DNA from: Asanoa iriomotensis
Lineage (GTDB): Bacteria > Actinomycetota > Actinomycetes > Mycobacteriales > Micromonosporaceae
NCBI RefSeq assembly: GCF_016862515.1
Contig: NZ_BONC01000018.1
Span: 1 to 64,000, forward strand
Direction: 5' to 3'
Length of the DNA stretch: 64,000 bases
Shown here: piece by piece, positions 1-8,338 of the stretch
Layout of the letters: each line of letters opens with the position of its first letter
How positions within the stretch are numbered: the stretch's first letter is position 1
Program-made: the position numbers and the translations under genes
The notes under the pieces: model-generated
The model's database searches: none
Told to the model about the DNA's origin: nothing
What the model saw: the letters and a program-made list of their open reading frames with translations, nothing else

Positions 1-126
1 GCCGCAACCCGACGGACCGATCAGCGCGGTGACCGTCTTCGGGTCCACGTGCAGGTTGATGTTGTCGATCGCCTTGAACGAACCGTAGTAGGCGGTGACC
101 CCGGTCGCTTCGACACGCTTGGCCAT
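1..126 (-). CDS. pstB: Phosphate ABC transporter ATP-binding protein PstB, N-terminal fragment
   Basis: Only the first 42 codons lie in the window; the gene continues past the left edge. The ATG is at 126-124. The translation opens with MAKRVEATGVTAYYGSFKAI and reaches GPSGCG, the beginning of the Walker A loop of an ABC ATPase. PstB is the cytoplasmic ATPase that powers the Pst phosphate importer. It lies 19 bp after pstA in the order pstS-pstC-pstA-pstB, which supports the assignment. The rest of the protein, including the signature and Walker B motifs, cannot be seen here. Confidence 0.9.
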   Translation of the reverse strand, partial: MAKRVEATGVTAYYGSFKAIDNINLHVDPKTVTALIGPSGCG

Positions 127-145
127 TTGTCAGTCCTTCAGGTTG

Positions 146-1222
146 CTAGCGAGGGATGCGGTTGCGGCGGGCGAGCAGCTTGGCCGCGATCGTGAGGATG
201 AGGACGAGTGCCACCAGGGTGAGCGCCCCGGTCCAGGCCCGTGCGGGCGCGAAGCGCGAGGCGTCGCCGGCCTGCTGGAAGACGAACAGCGACAGCGAAC
301 CCTGCTGCCCGGTGAAGGGGTTGAAGTTGATCGCCGCACTGCCGCCGGCGACCAACAGCACCGGAGCGGTCTCGCCGGCCGCGCGGGCGATCGACAGCAT
401 GATGCCGGTGACGATGCCCGGCAGGGCGGTCGGGATGACGATCTTCAGGATCGTCTTCCACTTGGGTACGCCCAGCGCGTAGGAGCCTTCCCGCAGCGGT
501 GCCGGCACCAGGCGCAGCATCTCCTCGGTCGATCGCACGATCGTCGGCAACATCAGCACGCTCAGCGCCAACGCCGCCGCGAAGCCCGAGAACGCCGGTG
601 CGCCGTTGTTGAACCACGGCGAGACGATCAGCACCCAGAACGCCAGCACGAACAGGCCGGCCACGATCGACGGGATGCCGGTCATGACGTCGACGAAGAA
701 CCGGATCAGGAAGGTGAACCGGCCGCGGCCGTACTCGACGATGTAGATCGCGCCGAGCACACCCAGCGGGATCGTGATCAGGGCGGCGATGCCGACCTGC
801 TCCAGCGTGCCGATGATCGCGTGGTAGGCGCCGCCGTTGGGGTCGCGGGCGCCGATGTTGTTCATCGACGAGTTGAAGAAGTCGCCGTCGAACCGCTCCA
901 TGCCCTTGGAGATCAGCGTCCAGGTCACCGACGCGAGCGGCAGCACCGCGAGCACGAAGGCCGAGTGGATCAGGGCGCTCCACGTGCGGTTGCGCGCGGA
1001 CCGGCTGCCCTCGACGGCGCGGACCGCGAAGTAGACGCCGACCATGTAGAGGACGAGGCCGATGACCAGGGTGAGCACCCAGCCACCGAGGCCGGTGCCG
1101 TAGCAGATCGCGGCCGAGACGCCGAGCGCGACGACGGCGATGCCGAGGAACGCGACGGCCGGCAGCCGCTTGGTGTGCAACGTCGGATTCTGCCCGGGAG
1201 CGGGCAACGTTGTCGTGCTCAT
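146..1222 (-). CDS. pstA: Phosphate ABC transporter permease PstA
   Basis: A 358-residue inner-membrane permease of the Pst high-affinity phosphate importer. Hydrophobic segments lie near residues 20-40, 48-70 and 82-105, followed by the binding-protein-dependent transport core. The EAA-type coupling loop that contacts PstB is visible as EGSYALGVPKWK from about residue 245. The two extra N-terminal membrane segments make it longer than the roughly 290-residue enterobacterial PstA. PstA pairs with PstC to form the channel. It lies 70 bp downstream of pstC and just upstream of pstB, so co-transcription from the pstS promoter is likely. The gap before it holds a short repetitive CGCTCG stretch with no recognisable promoter. 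Confidence 0.95.
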   Translation of the reverse strand: MSTTTLPAPGQNPTLHTKRLPAVAFLGIAVVALGVSAAICYGTGLGGWVLTLVIGLVLYMVGVYFAVRAVEGSRSARNRTWSALIHSAFVLAVLPLASVTWTLISKGMERFDGDFFNSSMNNIGARDPNGGAYHAIIGTLEQVGIAALITIPLGVLGAIYIVEYGRGRFTFLIRFFVDVMTGIPSIVAGLFVLAFWVLIVSPWFNNGAPAFSGFAAALALSVLMLPTIVRSTEEMLRLVPAPLREGSYALGVPKWKTILKIVIPTALPGIVTGIMLSIARAAGETAPVLLVAGGSAAINFNPFTGQQGSLSLFVFQQAGDASRFAPARAWTGALTLVALVLILTIAAKLLARRNRIPR

Positions 1223-1292
1223 ACCCGAGCCTCCCTACGGTCGGCGCGGGATGAGCACCGGTGACTGAGCTGGCTGCGCTCGCTTCGCTCGC

Positions 1293-2411
1293 TCATGCGG
1301 CGGACTCCGTGAACTCGCGACGCCGGTAGATGATCGCGCGGGCGATCATGTTGACGATGAGCGTGATCGTGAACAGCACCAGGCCGGAGGCGATCAGTGC
1401 GCCGCGACCGATCTCGCCGGCCTCACCGAAGCCGTTGGCGATGTTGGCGGCGATCGAGTTGCCGCCGTTCTCGATGACGTTGAGCGAGATCACGTTGAGG
1501 AAGCCGAGCGTCATCGCGAGCGCGATGGTCTCGCCGAGCGCGCGGCCGAGGCCGAGCATCACCGAGGCGATCACACCGGGCCGCCCGTAGGGCAGCACCG
1601 CGGTGCGGATCATCTCCCACTTGGTCGCGCCGAGCGCCAGGGCCGCCTCTTCGTTGGCGGTCGGCGTCTGCATGAACACCTCGCGGGACAGCGAGGTGAT
1701 GATCGGCAGCACCATGATGGCCAGCACCAGGCCGCCGAGGAGCAGCGACCGGCCGAACGGCGCCTCGCCGTTGAAGAACGGCAGCCACGAGAAGTATTTG
1801 TTGAGCCAGACCGACAGGTCCCGGACCGGGTCGATGAAGACCATCAGGCCCCACAGGCCGTAGACCACACTCGGGACGGCGGCCAGCAGGTCGATCAGGA
1901 AGCCGAGGACGGTCGCGATCCGCTTGTTGGCGTAGTGCGAGAGGTAGAGCGCGATGCCCAGCGCGATCGGCACGGCCACGAGCAGCGCGATGACCGCGCT
2001 GACCACGGTGCCCCAGGCGAGCGCCGCGATGCCGAACCGGGCCGGCGTCTCGTTGGCGAACCACTCCTTGGTCGTCAGGAAGTTGGCGTCGTTGGCCTGA
2101 AGCGCGGGGATCGCCTTCGCGACCAGGAAGATCGTGATCGCGACGATGATGACCAGCACCATCGTGCCCGCGGCGAGGGTGAGACCGCGGAACGCGTTCT
2201 CGGCCCCGAAGCCCTTGCGGCGCGGCAGTGACCCGCCACCGCCCAGCCCACCACCGGTGTGGCGGAGATCCGGCGGCACCGGAGCGTCGCCGCCCGACCG
2301 CCCGTCGAGAACGCCGGTCGACGCCGTTGCACCGGCGGGCCGGGCGTGACTGTTGGTCACGCCCGGCCCCCCGGTGCTGACGTCGGCCGAGCGGGAGTGC
2401 CTGTCGGCCAT
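1293..2411 (-). CDS. pstC: Phosphate ABC transporter permease PstC
   Basis: A 372-residue permease, the partner of PstA. The first 65 or so residues are Gly/Pro/Ser-rich and probably disordered, a tail that short PstC proteins lack. A membrane segment follows (about 78-100), and then the transport core. The EAA loop EEAALALGATKWEM starts near residue 254. It lies 54 bp downstream of pstS on the same strand. The start at 2411 is the only convenient ATG. An internal start after the disordered tail cannot be excluded, since no strong ribosome binding site is seen at 2411. Confidence 0.94.
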   Translation of the reverse strand: MADRHSRSADVSTGGPGVTNSHARPAGATASTGVLDGRSGGDAPVPPDLRHTGGGLGGGGSLPRRKGFGAENAFRGLTLAAGTMVLVIIVAITIFLVAKAIPALQANDANFLTTKEWFANETPARFGIAALAWGTVVSAVIALLVAVPIALGIALYLSHYANKRIATVLGFLIDLLAAVPSVVYGLWGLMVFIDPVRDLSVWLNKYFSWLPFFNGEAPFGRSLLLGGLVLAIMVLPIITSLSREVFMQTPTANEEAALALGATKWEMIRTAVLPYGRPGVIASVMLGLGRALGETIALAMTLGFLNVISLNVIENGGNSIAANIANGFGEAGEIGRGALIASGLVLFTITLIVNMIARAIIYRRREFTESAA

Positions 2412-2465
2412 CTGCTCGCTCGTTTCGTCTTCGGTTCGGTTGAGGTTCCTAGCCGCCTATGTCGC

Positions 2466-3575
2466 TCAGGCGAGGTTCTTGATCGAGGCCTGGACCTTGG
2501 TCTGCACCTCGGTCGGCAGCGGCGCGTAGCCCAGCTCGGTCAGCGAGCCCTGGCCCTCGGCGCTGGCGGCGTAGCTCAGGAAGCCCTTGACCAGCGCGAG
2601 CTTGTCGGCCGGGGTGCCCTTGCTGCAGACGATCTCGTAGGTGACCAGGACGATCGGGTAGGCACCCGCGGCCTTGGTCGCGTAGTCGATCTTCATCTTC
2701 AGGTCGTCGCCGGTGCCGGTGACCTCGGCGCCCGCGATGGTCTTGCCGGCCGCCTCGGCGGTCAGCTCGGTGAACTCACCGGCGCCGTTCGCGATCTTGG
2801 CCTTGGACAGGCCACCGTTCTCCGCGTACGACCACTCCATGTAGCCGATCGAGCCCTCGGCGCCCTTGACCGACGTGGCAACGCCGTCAGAGCCCTTGGA
2901 ACCGGTGCCGCCCGGGGCCTTCCACGCCTTGCCCTTGCCGAAGGTCCAGTCGGCCGCGGCGACGGTGCTCAGGTAGTTGGTGAAGTTGTCGGTCGTGCCC
3001 GACTCGTCCGACCGGTGCACGGTCTGGATGTTGGTCGACGGGAGCGTCGCGCTCGAGTTGTCGGCCTTGATCGCCGGGTCGTCCCACTTCTTGATGGTGC
3101 CCGCGAAGATCTTCGCCAGGGTCTCCGGCTTGAGCTGCAGGCCGTCGACGCCGGGCAGGTTGTAGGCGACCGCCACCGGGCCGATCACCATGGGGAGGTG
3201 GATCGCCGGGCCGGTGCCGCACCGGGCGTCGGCCTTCGGCTGCTCCTCTTCCTTGAGCGCCGAGTCCGAACCCGCGAAGTCCGCCGTCTTGGCGATGAAC
3301 GACTGGATGCCCGCGCCCGAGCCGTTGGGCTCGTAGTTGATGGTCGTGCCGGTGCAGAGCTGCTGGTAGGCCTTGCGCCACTCGTCAACGGCGTTCTTCT
3401 GCGCGGACGAGCCGAACGCGTTGAGCGTGCCCGTAGCGCAGTCGGCCGCCGCGGTGGAGGCGCCGCCACTCGCCGACGGCGAGCTGGGCGCCTCGTTGTC
3501 CGAGCCGCAAGCGCTGAGCGCGAGAGCGGCGGTCAGCGCGAGGCAGGCGATGGTGCCGTGCCGCTGGAGCTTCAC
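2466..3575 (-). CDS. pstS: Phosphate-binding lipoprotein PstS
   Basis: A 369-residue periplasmic-type phosphate-binding lipoprotein. A signal peptide ends in the lipobox LSAC with the lipidated cysteine at residue 23, followed by a Ser/Ala/Gly-rich linker. The mature domain carries phosphate-loop features typical of PstS (AFGSSAQKNAVDEW, NGSGAGIQSF, SDESGTTDNF). It delivers phosphate to PstC/PstA. The GTG start at 3575 is chosen because the signal peptide begins there. A 12-bp perfect palindrome, AGGGATATCCCT, sits 4 bp upstream of the start, and a PHO box lies about 130 bp upstream, so it is probably the first gene of a PhoP-activated pstSCAB operon. Confidence 0.96.
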   Translation of the reverse strand: MKLQRHGTIACLALTAALALSACGSDNEAPSSPSASGGASTAAADCATGTLNAFGSSAQKNAVDEWRKAYQQLCTGTTINYEPNGSGAGIQSFIAKTADFAGSDSALKEEEQPKADARCGTGPAIHLPMVIGPVAVAYNLPGVDGLQLKPETLAKIFAGTIKKWDDPAIKADNSSATLPSTNIQTVHRSDESGTTDNFTNYLSTVAAADWTFGKGKAWKAPGGTGSKGSDGVATSVKGAEGSIGYMEWSYAENGGLSKAKIANGAGEFTELTAEAAGKTIAGAEVTGTGDDLKMKIDYATKAAGAYPIVLVTYEIVCSKGTPADKLALVKGFLSYAASAEGQGSLTELGYAPLPTEVQTKVQASIKNLA

Positions 3576-3578
3576 CTG

Positions 3579-3590
3579 AGGGATATCCCT
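3579..3590. promoter_or_regulatory. 12-bp palindrome at the pstS translation start
   Basis: AGGGATATCCCT is a perfect palindrome lying 4 to 15 bases upstream of the pstS GTG. It covers the place where a Shine-Dalgarno sequence would be expected. It could be a small hairpin in the mRNA or a protein site; the sequence alone does not decide. Confidence 0.35.
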
Positions 3591-3701
3591 TCGAAACGGG
3601 GTTTCTTCGGTAGGGTCCCGAGGACTGGATGCCCCCGGGCTGAACCGACGCGTAGCCGGCTACCAGGCAAGTTAAGAGGGGTAGGTAGCCGACTCCCCGG
3701 G

Positions 3702-3723
3702 CCCGAGTGAACTGAGGGTGAAC
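3702..3723 (-). promoter_or_regulatory. PHO box (PhoP operator) upstream of pstS
   Basis: Read on the minus strand this is GTTCACCCTCA followed directly by GTTCACTCGGG: two 11-bp direct repeats with the GTTCAC core spaced exactly 11 bases. This matches the Streptomyces PhoP operator architecture (repeats of GTTCACC at 11-bp period). It lies in the divergent gap between pstS and the DUF1772 gene, about 130 bp upstream of the pstS start, in pstS orientation. Neighbouring 11-mers on either side do not fit, so it is a two-unit core box. Confidence 0.75.
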
Positions 3724-3856
3724 AGCTTCGCCCATCGAGGTGGCTACATGCTGAGCCATGGATGTCGATTCCGTTAACCGGTCGCAGACGACCGCGTATG
3801 CGCCTGAGCGTGTCAGCGATGGTCACGGCGGGTAGACGGCCAAGAGACTGTTCTCT

Positions 3857-4357
3857 ATGACTGACGTGCTGACCGTACGTGGCGGTTTCCTCGCGCTGGC
3901 GGCGCTGGCCACCGGCCTGGCCGCCGGGCTCTTCTACACGTTCGACGTCGCGGTGATGCGCGGCCTCGCGAGCACGGACGACCGTACCTTCGTCACCGCC
4001 ATGCGCCAGATCAACATCAAGATTCTCAACGGCCTGTTCGCGTTCTCGTTCGGGGGCGCGCTGGTCTTCACGCTGATCGCGCTGGGCCTGAACCGCGAGG
4101 GACCGACCGTGTGGTGGATCGTCGCCGCGGCCGTCCTCTACGCGGTGCAGCTCGGCATCACGTTCCGGGTCAACGTGCCGCTCAACGACGCGCTGGTGGC
4201 CGACGGGGATCCGGCGAAGATGACCGACCCACATCGGGTACGCACGGCGTTCGAGGCGAAGTGGGTGCGCTGGAACCACGTGCGCACGTGGCTGTGCCTG
4301 GCGGCGTTCCTCAGCCTGCTCGGCGCGCTGGCCGAGTACGGCCGGTCACTCCCATGA
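3857..4357 (+). CDS. DUF1772 (anthrone oxygenase-like) membrane protein
   Basis: A 166-residue protein with about four hydrophobic segments. It shows the DUF1772 pattern: an N-terminal GLAAGLFYTFDVAVMRGL segment, then AMRQINIKILN, a central membrane hairpin, VPLNDAL, and a C-terminal W-rich segment with a last helix. Some members of this fold are called anthrone oxygenases, but most are of unknown function and no polyketide genes are nearby. It is divergent from pstS and shares its upstream region with the PHO box. Its last 12 bases overlap the 3' end of mshD in a convergent arrangement. Confidence 0.8.
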   Translation: MTDVLTVRGGFLALAALATGLAAGLFYTFDVAVMRGLASTDDRTFVTAMRQINIKILNGLFAFSFGGALVFTLIALGLNREGPTVWWIVAAAVLYAVQLGITFRVNVPLNDALVADGDPAKMTDPHRVRTAFEAKWVRWNHVRTWLCLAAFLSLLGALAEYGRSLP

Positions 4358-5275
4358 CCGCCGGTAGCTCACGTCCGTCGACCACACGGCGAAACCCAGC
4401 CCTGTGTAGAGCCGCACCGCGGGCGTGTTGGACTCGTCGACGTAGAGCATCGCCTGGTCCAGCCCGGCCCCGCGCAGGTGGCGCAGCCCGGCCACGGTCA
4501 GCGCGGCGCCCAGCCCGCGACCGTGCGCGTCCGGGTCCACCCCGACCACGTAGACCTCGCCGATCGGGTCGTGCTGGTGGCCACCCTCACCGTGCACCTT
4601 GGTCCAGTGGAAGCCGAGCATCGCGCCGGTGTCCGCGTCGACCGCCAGCAGGAAGCCGGCCGGGTCGAACCACGGCTCCGCCATCCGGATCCGCAGGTCG
4701 TCGATGGTCCACCGGCCCTGGTCGGGGTGGTGGGCGAAGGCGCGGGCGTTGACGCGTACCCACTCCTGCTCGTCGCGGCCCGGCTCGAAGGCGCGCAGGG
4801 TGACCCCCGGCGGCAGCTCCCGCTCGGGCAGCGGTGCGAACAGCGACCGGCGCATCTGGAACAGCACCCGGGCCCGGGTGAAACCGAGCTCGACCCCCAG
4901 CGCGCCGGCCGACGGGTGGTCGCCGTGCGCCCACAGGCGCAAGGACCGCAGGCCCGCCTCCTCGGTGGCCGAGATGGCGGCGTCGACCAGGGCCCGCCCG
5001 AGACCGTGCCGGCGATGTGCGGGGTGCACGACCAGCTCGGCGGCCGCGCCCTCGACCGCGTCGGTGGTGTCGACGTGCGCGTAGCCGGCCAGCGTGCCGT
5101 CAGGCTCGCGGACCAGCAGGTGGACGGCCGCCTGCTCGCCGCCGCGCCGGATGTGCAGCACGACGTGCTCCGAGAACGGGTAGGTGCCGTCGGTGTCACC
5201 GGCCTGCGCGGCCAGGTCGAGCACCGCCGCGACGTCGTCGTCCGACAGGTGCGCGAGCCGGATCACGTTGGTCAC
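4346..5275 (-). CDS. mshD: Mycothiol synthase MshD
   Basis: A 309-residue protein made of two tandem GNAT acetyltransferase domains. Acetyl-CoA pyrophosphate loops are visible as HPAHRRHGLGRALV in the first half and VDPDAHGRGLGAALT in the second. MshD acetylates Cys-GlcN-Ins, the last step of mycothiol synthesis, giving the main low-molecular-weight thiol of Actinobacteria. Length and double-GNAT layout match the family. In Mycobacterium tuberculosis, mshD lies between glnR and pstB (phoT), and the same three genes are close together here. The GTG start has a TAACGT -10 element 12 bases upstream, suggesting a leaderless mRNA. Confidence 0.93.
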   Translation of the reverse strand: MTNVIRLAHLSDDDVAAVLDLAAQAGDTDGTYPFSEHVVLHIRRGGEQAAVHLLVREPDGTLAGYAHVDTTDAVEGAAAELVVHPAHRRHGLGRALVDAAISATEEAGLRSLRLWAHGDHPSAGALGVELGFTRARVLFQMRRSLFAPLPERELPPGVTLRAFEPGRDEQEWVRVNARAFAHHPDQGRWTIDDLRIRMAEPWFDPAGFLLAVDADTGAMLGFHWTKVHGEGGHQHDPIGEVYVVGVDPDAHGRGLGAALTVAGLRHLRGAGLDQAMLYVDESNTPAVRLYTGLGFAVWSTDVSYRRSWE

Positions 5276-5292
5276 GTGATCACGTTAGCCCC

Positions 5293-6351
5293 CTATTTCT
5301 GACCACCGTGGATGGGCAGGTCCCGGCCGTGCAGCTTGGGTGGGTCGATGCCGGGCGGCAGGGCGGCGAGGGCGAACTGTTCCTCCAGCTTGGGCAGCAT
5401 GTCCTTGAGCGCGTCCACGGTGTTCTCCCGCTTGCCGCCGGCGTCGTGCATCAGCACGATCGAGCCCAGGGCGGTGTCCGTGGTGAGCACCTTCTCGACG
5501 GCAGCCGCACCCGGCGTGGTCCAGTCCTGGGTGTCCACCGTCCAGTGCAGCGACGACATGCCCAGCTCCTTGGCCACGTCGACGGCCGCCTGCGTCCAGG
5601 CGCCGCCCGGGTGCCGGAAGTAGGAGATCTTGGCGTCGGGCACCGCGGCGTGGATGGCGTCGTTCGTCTTCACCATGTCGGCCCTGATCACGGCCTTGCT
5701 CTTCGTGCCCAGCGTGACGTCGTGGTTCCAGGTGTGGTTGCAGAGCGTGTGTCCCTGGTCGACGATCTCCCGCACGAGCTCCGGGAACTGCACGACCATC
5801 TCGCCGACGAGGCAGAACGTCGCCTTGACGTTGTACTCGTCGAGCAGCGCGAGCACCTCGGGCGTGTACGTCGGGTCCGGGCCGTCATCGAACGTCAGTG
5901 CCACCTGGACGGTGCCGGTGGTGGTCCGGCTACCGAACGGGCCGGCCGTGTCGGGCATCAGCGGCGGCTTGCCCGGCCCGACCACGACTGACTGGTTGAA
6001 CGACGCCGGCAGCGGTGGTCCGGCCGCCACGCCCTGCTTCTGCGGTCCCGCGCCGCCCTGCGGTGCATCGGTGGCGGTCGGCGCGGAGTCGCCCGGCCGC
6101 GCCGGGTTGCGGGCGGCCGACTGCGTCGCGCGGGCGCGGCTCGACGGGGACGCCGGCGAGCCGGTGCGCTCGTCGCCACGGTGCCGGGCGCCGCGCACGG
6201 CGTCGCTGTCGTAGCTTTGTGCGGCCGACGTGTCGCGCTCGCGCTCGTGCTCCTGGTTGGACGCGTTGCCGACCAGGTAGGAGCTGCCGAGGATCGCCGA
6301 GACGATGACCGTGACGATCGCGATGGTCCTGGTTGTGGGTCCGATCTTCAC
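5293..6351 (-). CDS. Secreted polysaccharide deacetylase (carbohydrate esterase 4)
   Basis: A 352-residue protein with an N-terminal membrane anchor or signal (about residues 8-28), a long Ala/Pro/Arg-rich linker to about residue 145, and a NodB-type deacetylase domain. All catalytic motifs are present: TFDDGPD at 153-159 (metal and base Asp), NHTWNH at 205-210 (metal His206 and His210), RHPGGAW at 246-252, DTQDW at 273-277, and LMHD near 300. Such enzymes remove N- or O-acetyl groups from peptidoglycan, chitin oligomers or xylan; the substrate is not evident. It sits between mshD and glnR. The GTG start has TACGCT 13 bases upstream, consistent with a leaderless transcript. Confidence 0.9.
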   Translation of the reverse strand: MKIGPTTRTIAIVTVIVSAILGSSYLVGNASNQEHERERDTSAAQSYDSDAVRGARHRGDERTGSPASPSSRARATQSAARNPARPGDSAPTATDAPQGGAGPQKQGVAAGPPLPASFNQSVVVGPGKPPLMPDTAGPFGSRTTTGTVQVALTFDDGPDPTYTPEVLALLDEYNVKATFCLVGEMVVQFPELVREIVDQGHTLCNHTWNHDVTLGTKSKAVIRADMVKTNDAIHAAVPDAKISYFRHPGGAWTQAAVDVAKELGMSSLHWTVDTQDWTTPGAAAVEKVLTTDTALGSIVLMHDAGGKRENTVDALKDMLPKLEEQFALAALPPGIDPPKLHGRDLPIHGGQK

Positions 6352-6407
6352 ATTGGCTAGCGTATGGATTTTTCGTGTTTAATGTAGCCAAACCAGGACA
6401 AACGACG

Positions 6408-6437
6408 AAGGCCACCCCGAAGTTACGGGGTGGCCTT
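6408..6437 (-). terminator. Intrinsic terminator after glnR
   Basis: A perfect 12-bp inverted repeat (AAGGCCACCCCG / CGGGGTGGCCTT) around a 6-base loop, beginning 18 bases downstream of the glnR stop. The minus-strand 3' flank is only moderately T-rich, as is usual in high-GC actinomycetes. Confidence 0.8.
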
Positions 6438-6455
6438 CCTTGCGATTGCCGAACG

Positions 6456-7163
6456 TCAGACCGGCAGCAGCTCGTTGTCGGGCAGCGACCGCGTCGGCGG
6501 CACGACGAACTTGTAGCCGACCTGGCGGACCGTGCCGATCATCGACTCGTATTCGGAGCCGAGCTTGGCCCGCAGCCGCCGCACGTGCACGTCGACCGTG
6601 CGCGTGCCGCCGAAGTAGTCGTAGCCCCAGACCTCGCGCAGCAGCTGGTCGCGGGTGAACACCCGGCCGGGGTGCTGGGCGAGGAACTTGAGCAGCTCGA
6701 ACTCCTTGTAGGTCAGGTCGAGCGGGCGGCCCTTGAGCTTGGCCGCGTAGGTGTCGGGGTCGATCGTCAGCTCGCCGGCCCGGATCAGCCCGTTGGCCGC
6801 GTTGGTGGCGTTGGTCAACCGGCCGACCGCCAGCCGCAGCCGGGCCTCGACTTCGGCCGGGCCGGCGCTGGCCAGGATCACGTCGTCGACACCCCAGTCG
6901 GCGTTGAGCGCGATCAGCCCGGCCTCGGTGACCACGGCGATCAGCGGGACGCCGAGCCCGGTCGCGTGCAGCATCCGGCAGGTGGCCCGGGCCTCGGACA
7001 GCTCCGAGCGGGCGTCGACCAGGACGGCGTCGGGGCTCGGGCCGCTGACCAGCGTGCGGACGTCGCGAGGCGCGGTGCGGACCGAGTGCGGGAGCAGGTC
7101 GAGCGCGGACAACACGCTCGACGGCTCGCCGGCGCGGGCGGTCACCAGTAGCAGGATCTCCAC
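6456..7163 (-). CDS. glnR: GlnR, OmpR-type global nitrogen regulator
   Basis: A 235-residue orphan response-regulator-like protein. The N-terminal receiver domain (about 1-120) is atypical: Asp50 is present in AVLVDARSE, but the acidic cluster expected near residues 5-10 is missing ([12 protein letters not shown]). The C-terminal winged-helix domain (about 135-225) is nearly canonical, with [30 protein letters not shown] and [16 protein letters not shown]. These features match actinobacterial GlnR, which activates ammonium assimilation genes and is not thought to need phosphorylation. No histidine kinase is adjacent. The position next to mshD and pst matches known GlnR loci. A terminator follows the stop. 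Confidence 0.9.
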   Translation of the reverse strand: MEILLLVTARAGEPSSVLSALDLLPHSVRTAPRDVRTLVSGPSPDAVLVDARSELSEARATCRMLHATGLGVPLIAVVTEAGLIALNADWGVDDVILASAGPAEVEARLRLAVGRLTNATNAANGLIRAGELTIDPDTYAAKLKGRPLDLTYKEFELLKFLAQHPGRVFTRDQLLREVWGYDYFGGTRTVDVHVRRLRAKLGSEYESMIGTVRQVGYKFVVPPTRSLPDNELLPV

Positions 7164-7395
7164 GCGTCAGTCACCTCCGTCGATTGCGGCGCGGGGGCCG
7201 CGGCGGGGACCCGGCTTCGCTGACGGGGTGGTGCCAGCCTCGCTCAGCCGTGTTACGCCTGCGTAAACGCCCTCCGCGAGTCGAAATGAGCTTAACCGAT
7301 GAGAGTGCCGTAACCACCCCGTGGCCGTGCGTTCATTCGGGGCACCGGGACGCCGCCGGAAGCACGGCTTGGGCCGGTCTGGCACGATCGGAGCC

Positions 7396-8298
7396 GTGTT
7401 TCCCTCAGGCTCCCCGGAGGCAGCGCTCGGCGCCGACCCCACCGACGACGACGATCTCGACGAGATAGAGATCACGCCGGTACGGCCGGCGCTGTCGATC
7501 GCCATCGCGGCGTTCGCGGGTCTGGTCGGCATCGGGTTGATCTTCGGCGCCCAGACGTCCAGCCCGGGCGCGCGGGGATCGTTCGCCCTCGTGCTGGCCG
7601 GCGTCCAGGTGCTCTACGTGCTCGCCTGGCTGATGGCCACCCGCCCGCCGGTGCCGCTCGTGATCGGCGGCATCTGCCTGGTCGCCGCCGGCTGGAGCGA
7701 CCTGCACGCGGTGGGCTCCGCCGAGCCCGGGGTCGGGACACTCGCCTTCATCGCGGTGGCCGGCACCGCGGCCGCGGTGATCGCCCAGGCGATCCGCCCC
7801 GCCGACCGGCGCCGGATCAGCGAGTCGCTGCGGGCGACCCTGCTGCTGGTGGTCGGCGTGGTCGCGATCGCCTCGCTGATCATGCTGAGCCGCAAACCGC
7901 TGGGCACCCAGGTGATCTTCCTGGCAGTCACGGCGAGCGCGGTCGCGCTGATGGTCGCCCGGCTGGTCGACGCGGTCTATCCGAAGCCGCGGCTGGCGCC
8001 CCAGGTGCCCCGCGGCGCGAGCGGCGTGATCTTCGGAGCGATGGTCGGCACGCTGCTCAGCGCCGTCCTCGGCTCCTTCCTCTACTCCTTCAGCCCCAGC
8101 AGCGCGGCGATGGTCGGCCTGGTCACCGCCGTGGCCGCGGTGCTGGCCGACCTGGCCGCCGACTACGCCGAGGCCGGCCGGCAGATGGCCGGCGACCCGC
8201 CGACGCTGTGGGTCGCCCGGCACATGCAAGGTCCGCTCGGCGGCTTCGCGCTGGCGGCTCCCGCGGCGTACGTGATGACGGTCCTGTTCCTGACTTGA
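7396..8298 (+). CDS. Multi-pass membrane protein of unknown function
   Basis: About 300 residues. An acidic N-terminal segment (DPTDDDDLDEIEI) is followed by roughly eight hydrophobic helices. No enzyme motif was recognised. The open frame extends back to 7321, but the extra 25 residues are Arg/Gly-rich and poorly protein-like. The GTG at 7396 is preferred, with CACGAT about 13 bases upstream as a possible leaderless -10 element. It is divergent from glnR and 41 bp upstream of the LmeA-like gene on the same strand. A similar glnR, membrane protein, lipid-binding protein, sulfurtransferase order occurs in other actinomycetes as far as I recall. Confidence 0.7.
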   Translation: MFPSGSPEAALGADPTDDDDLDEIEITPVRPALSIAIAAFAGLVGIGLIFGAQTSSPGARGSFALVLAGVQVLYVLAWLMATRPPVPLVIGGICLVAAGWSDLHAVGSAEPGVGTLAFIAVAGTAAAVIAQAIRPADRRRISESLRATLLLVVGVVAIASLIMLSRKPLGTQVIFLAVTASAVALMVARLVDAVYPKPRLAPQVPRGASGVIFGAMVGTLLSAVLGSFLYSFSPSSAAMVGLVTAVAAVLADLAADYAEAGRQMAGDPPTLWVARHMQGPLGGFALAAPAAYVMTVLFLT

Positions 8299-8338
8299 CC
8301 CGGCTGGGTAAGGAGGAAGCTGACAACGAGGAGGAACG

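Noticed and set aside
95..1264. Long plus-strand open frame (389 residues) opposite pstA
   Set aside because: Arg/Asp/Gln-rich, low-complexity translation typical of the antisense frame of high-GC genes; pstA on the other strand is certain.
1270..1297. CGCTCGCTTCGCTCGCTC as a terminator between pstC and pstA
   Set aside because: It is a short direct repeat and not an inverted one, so it cannot form a terminator stem.
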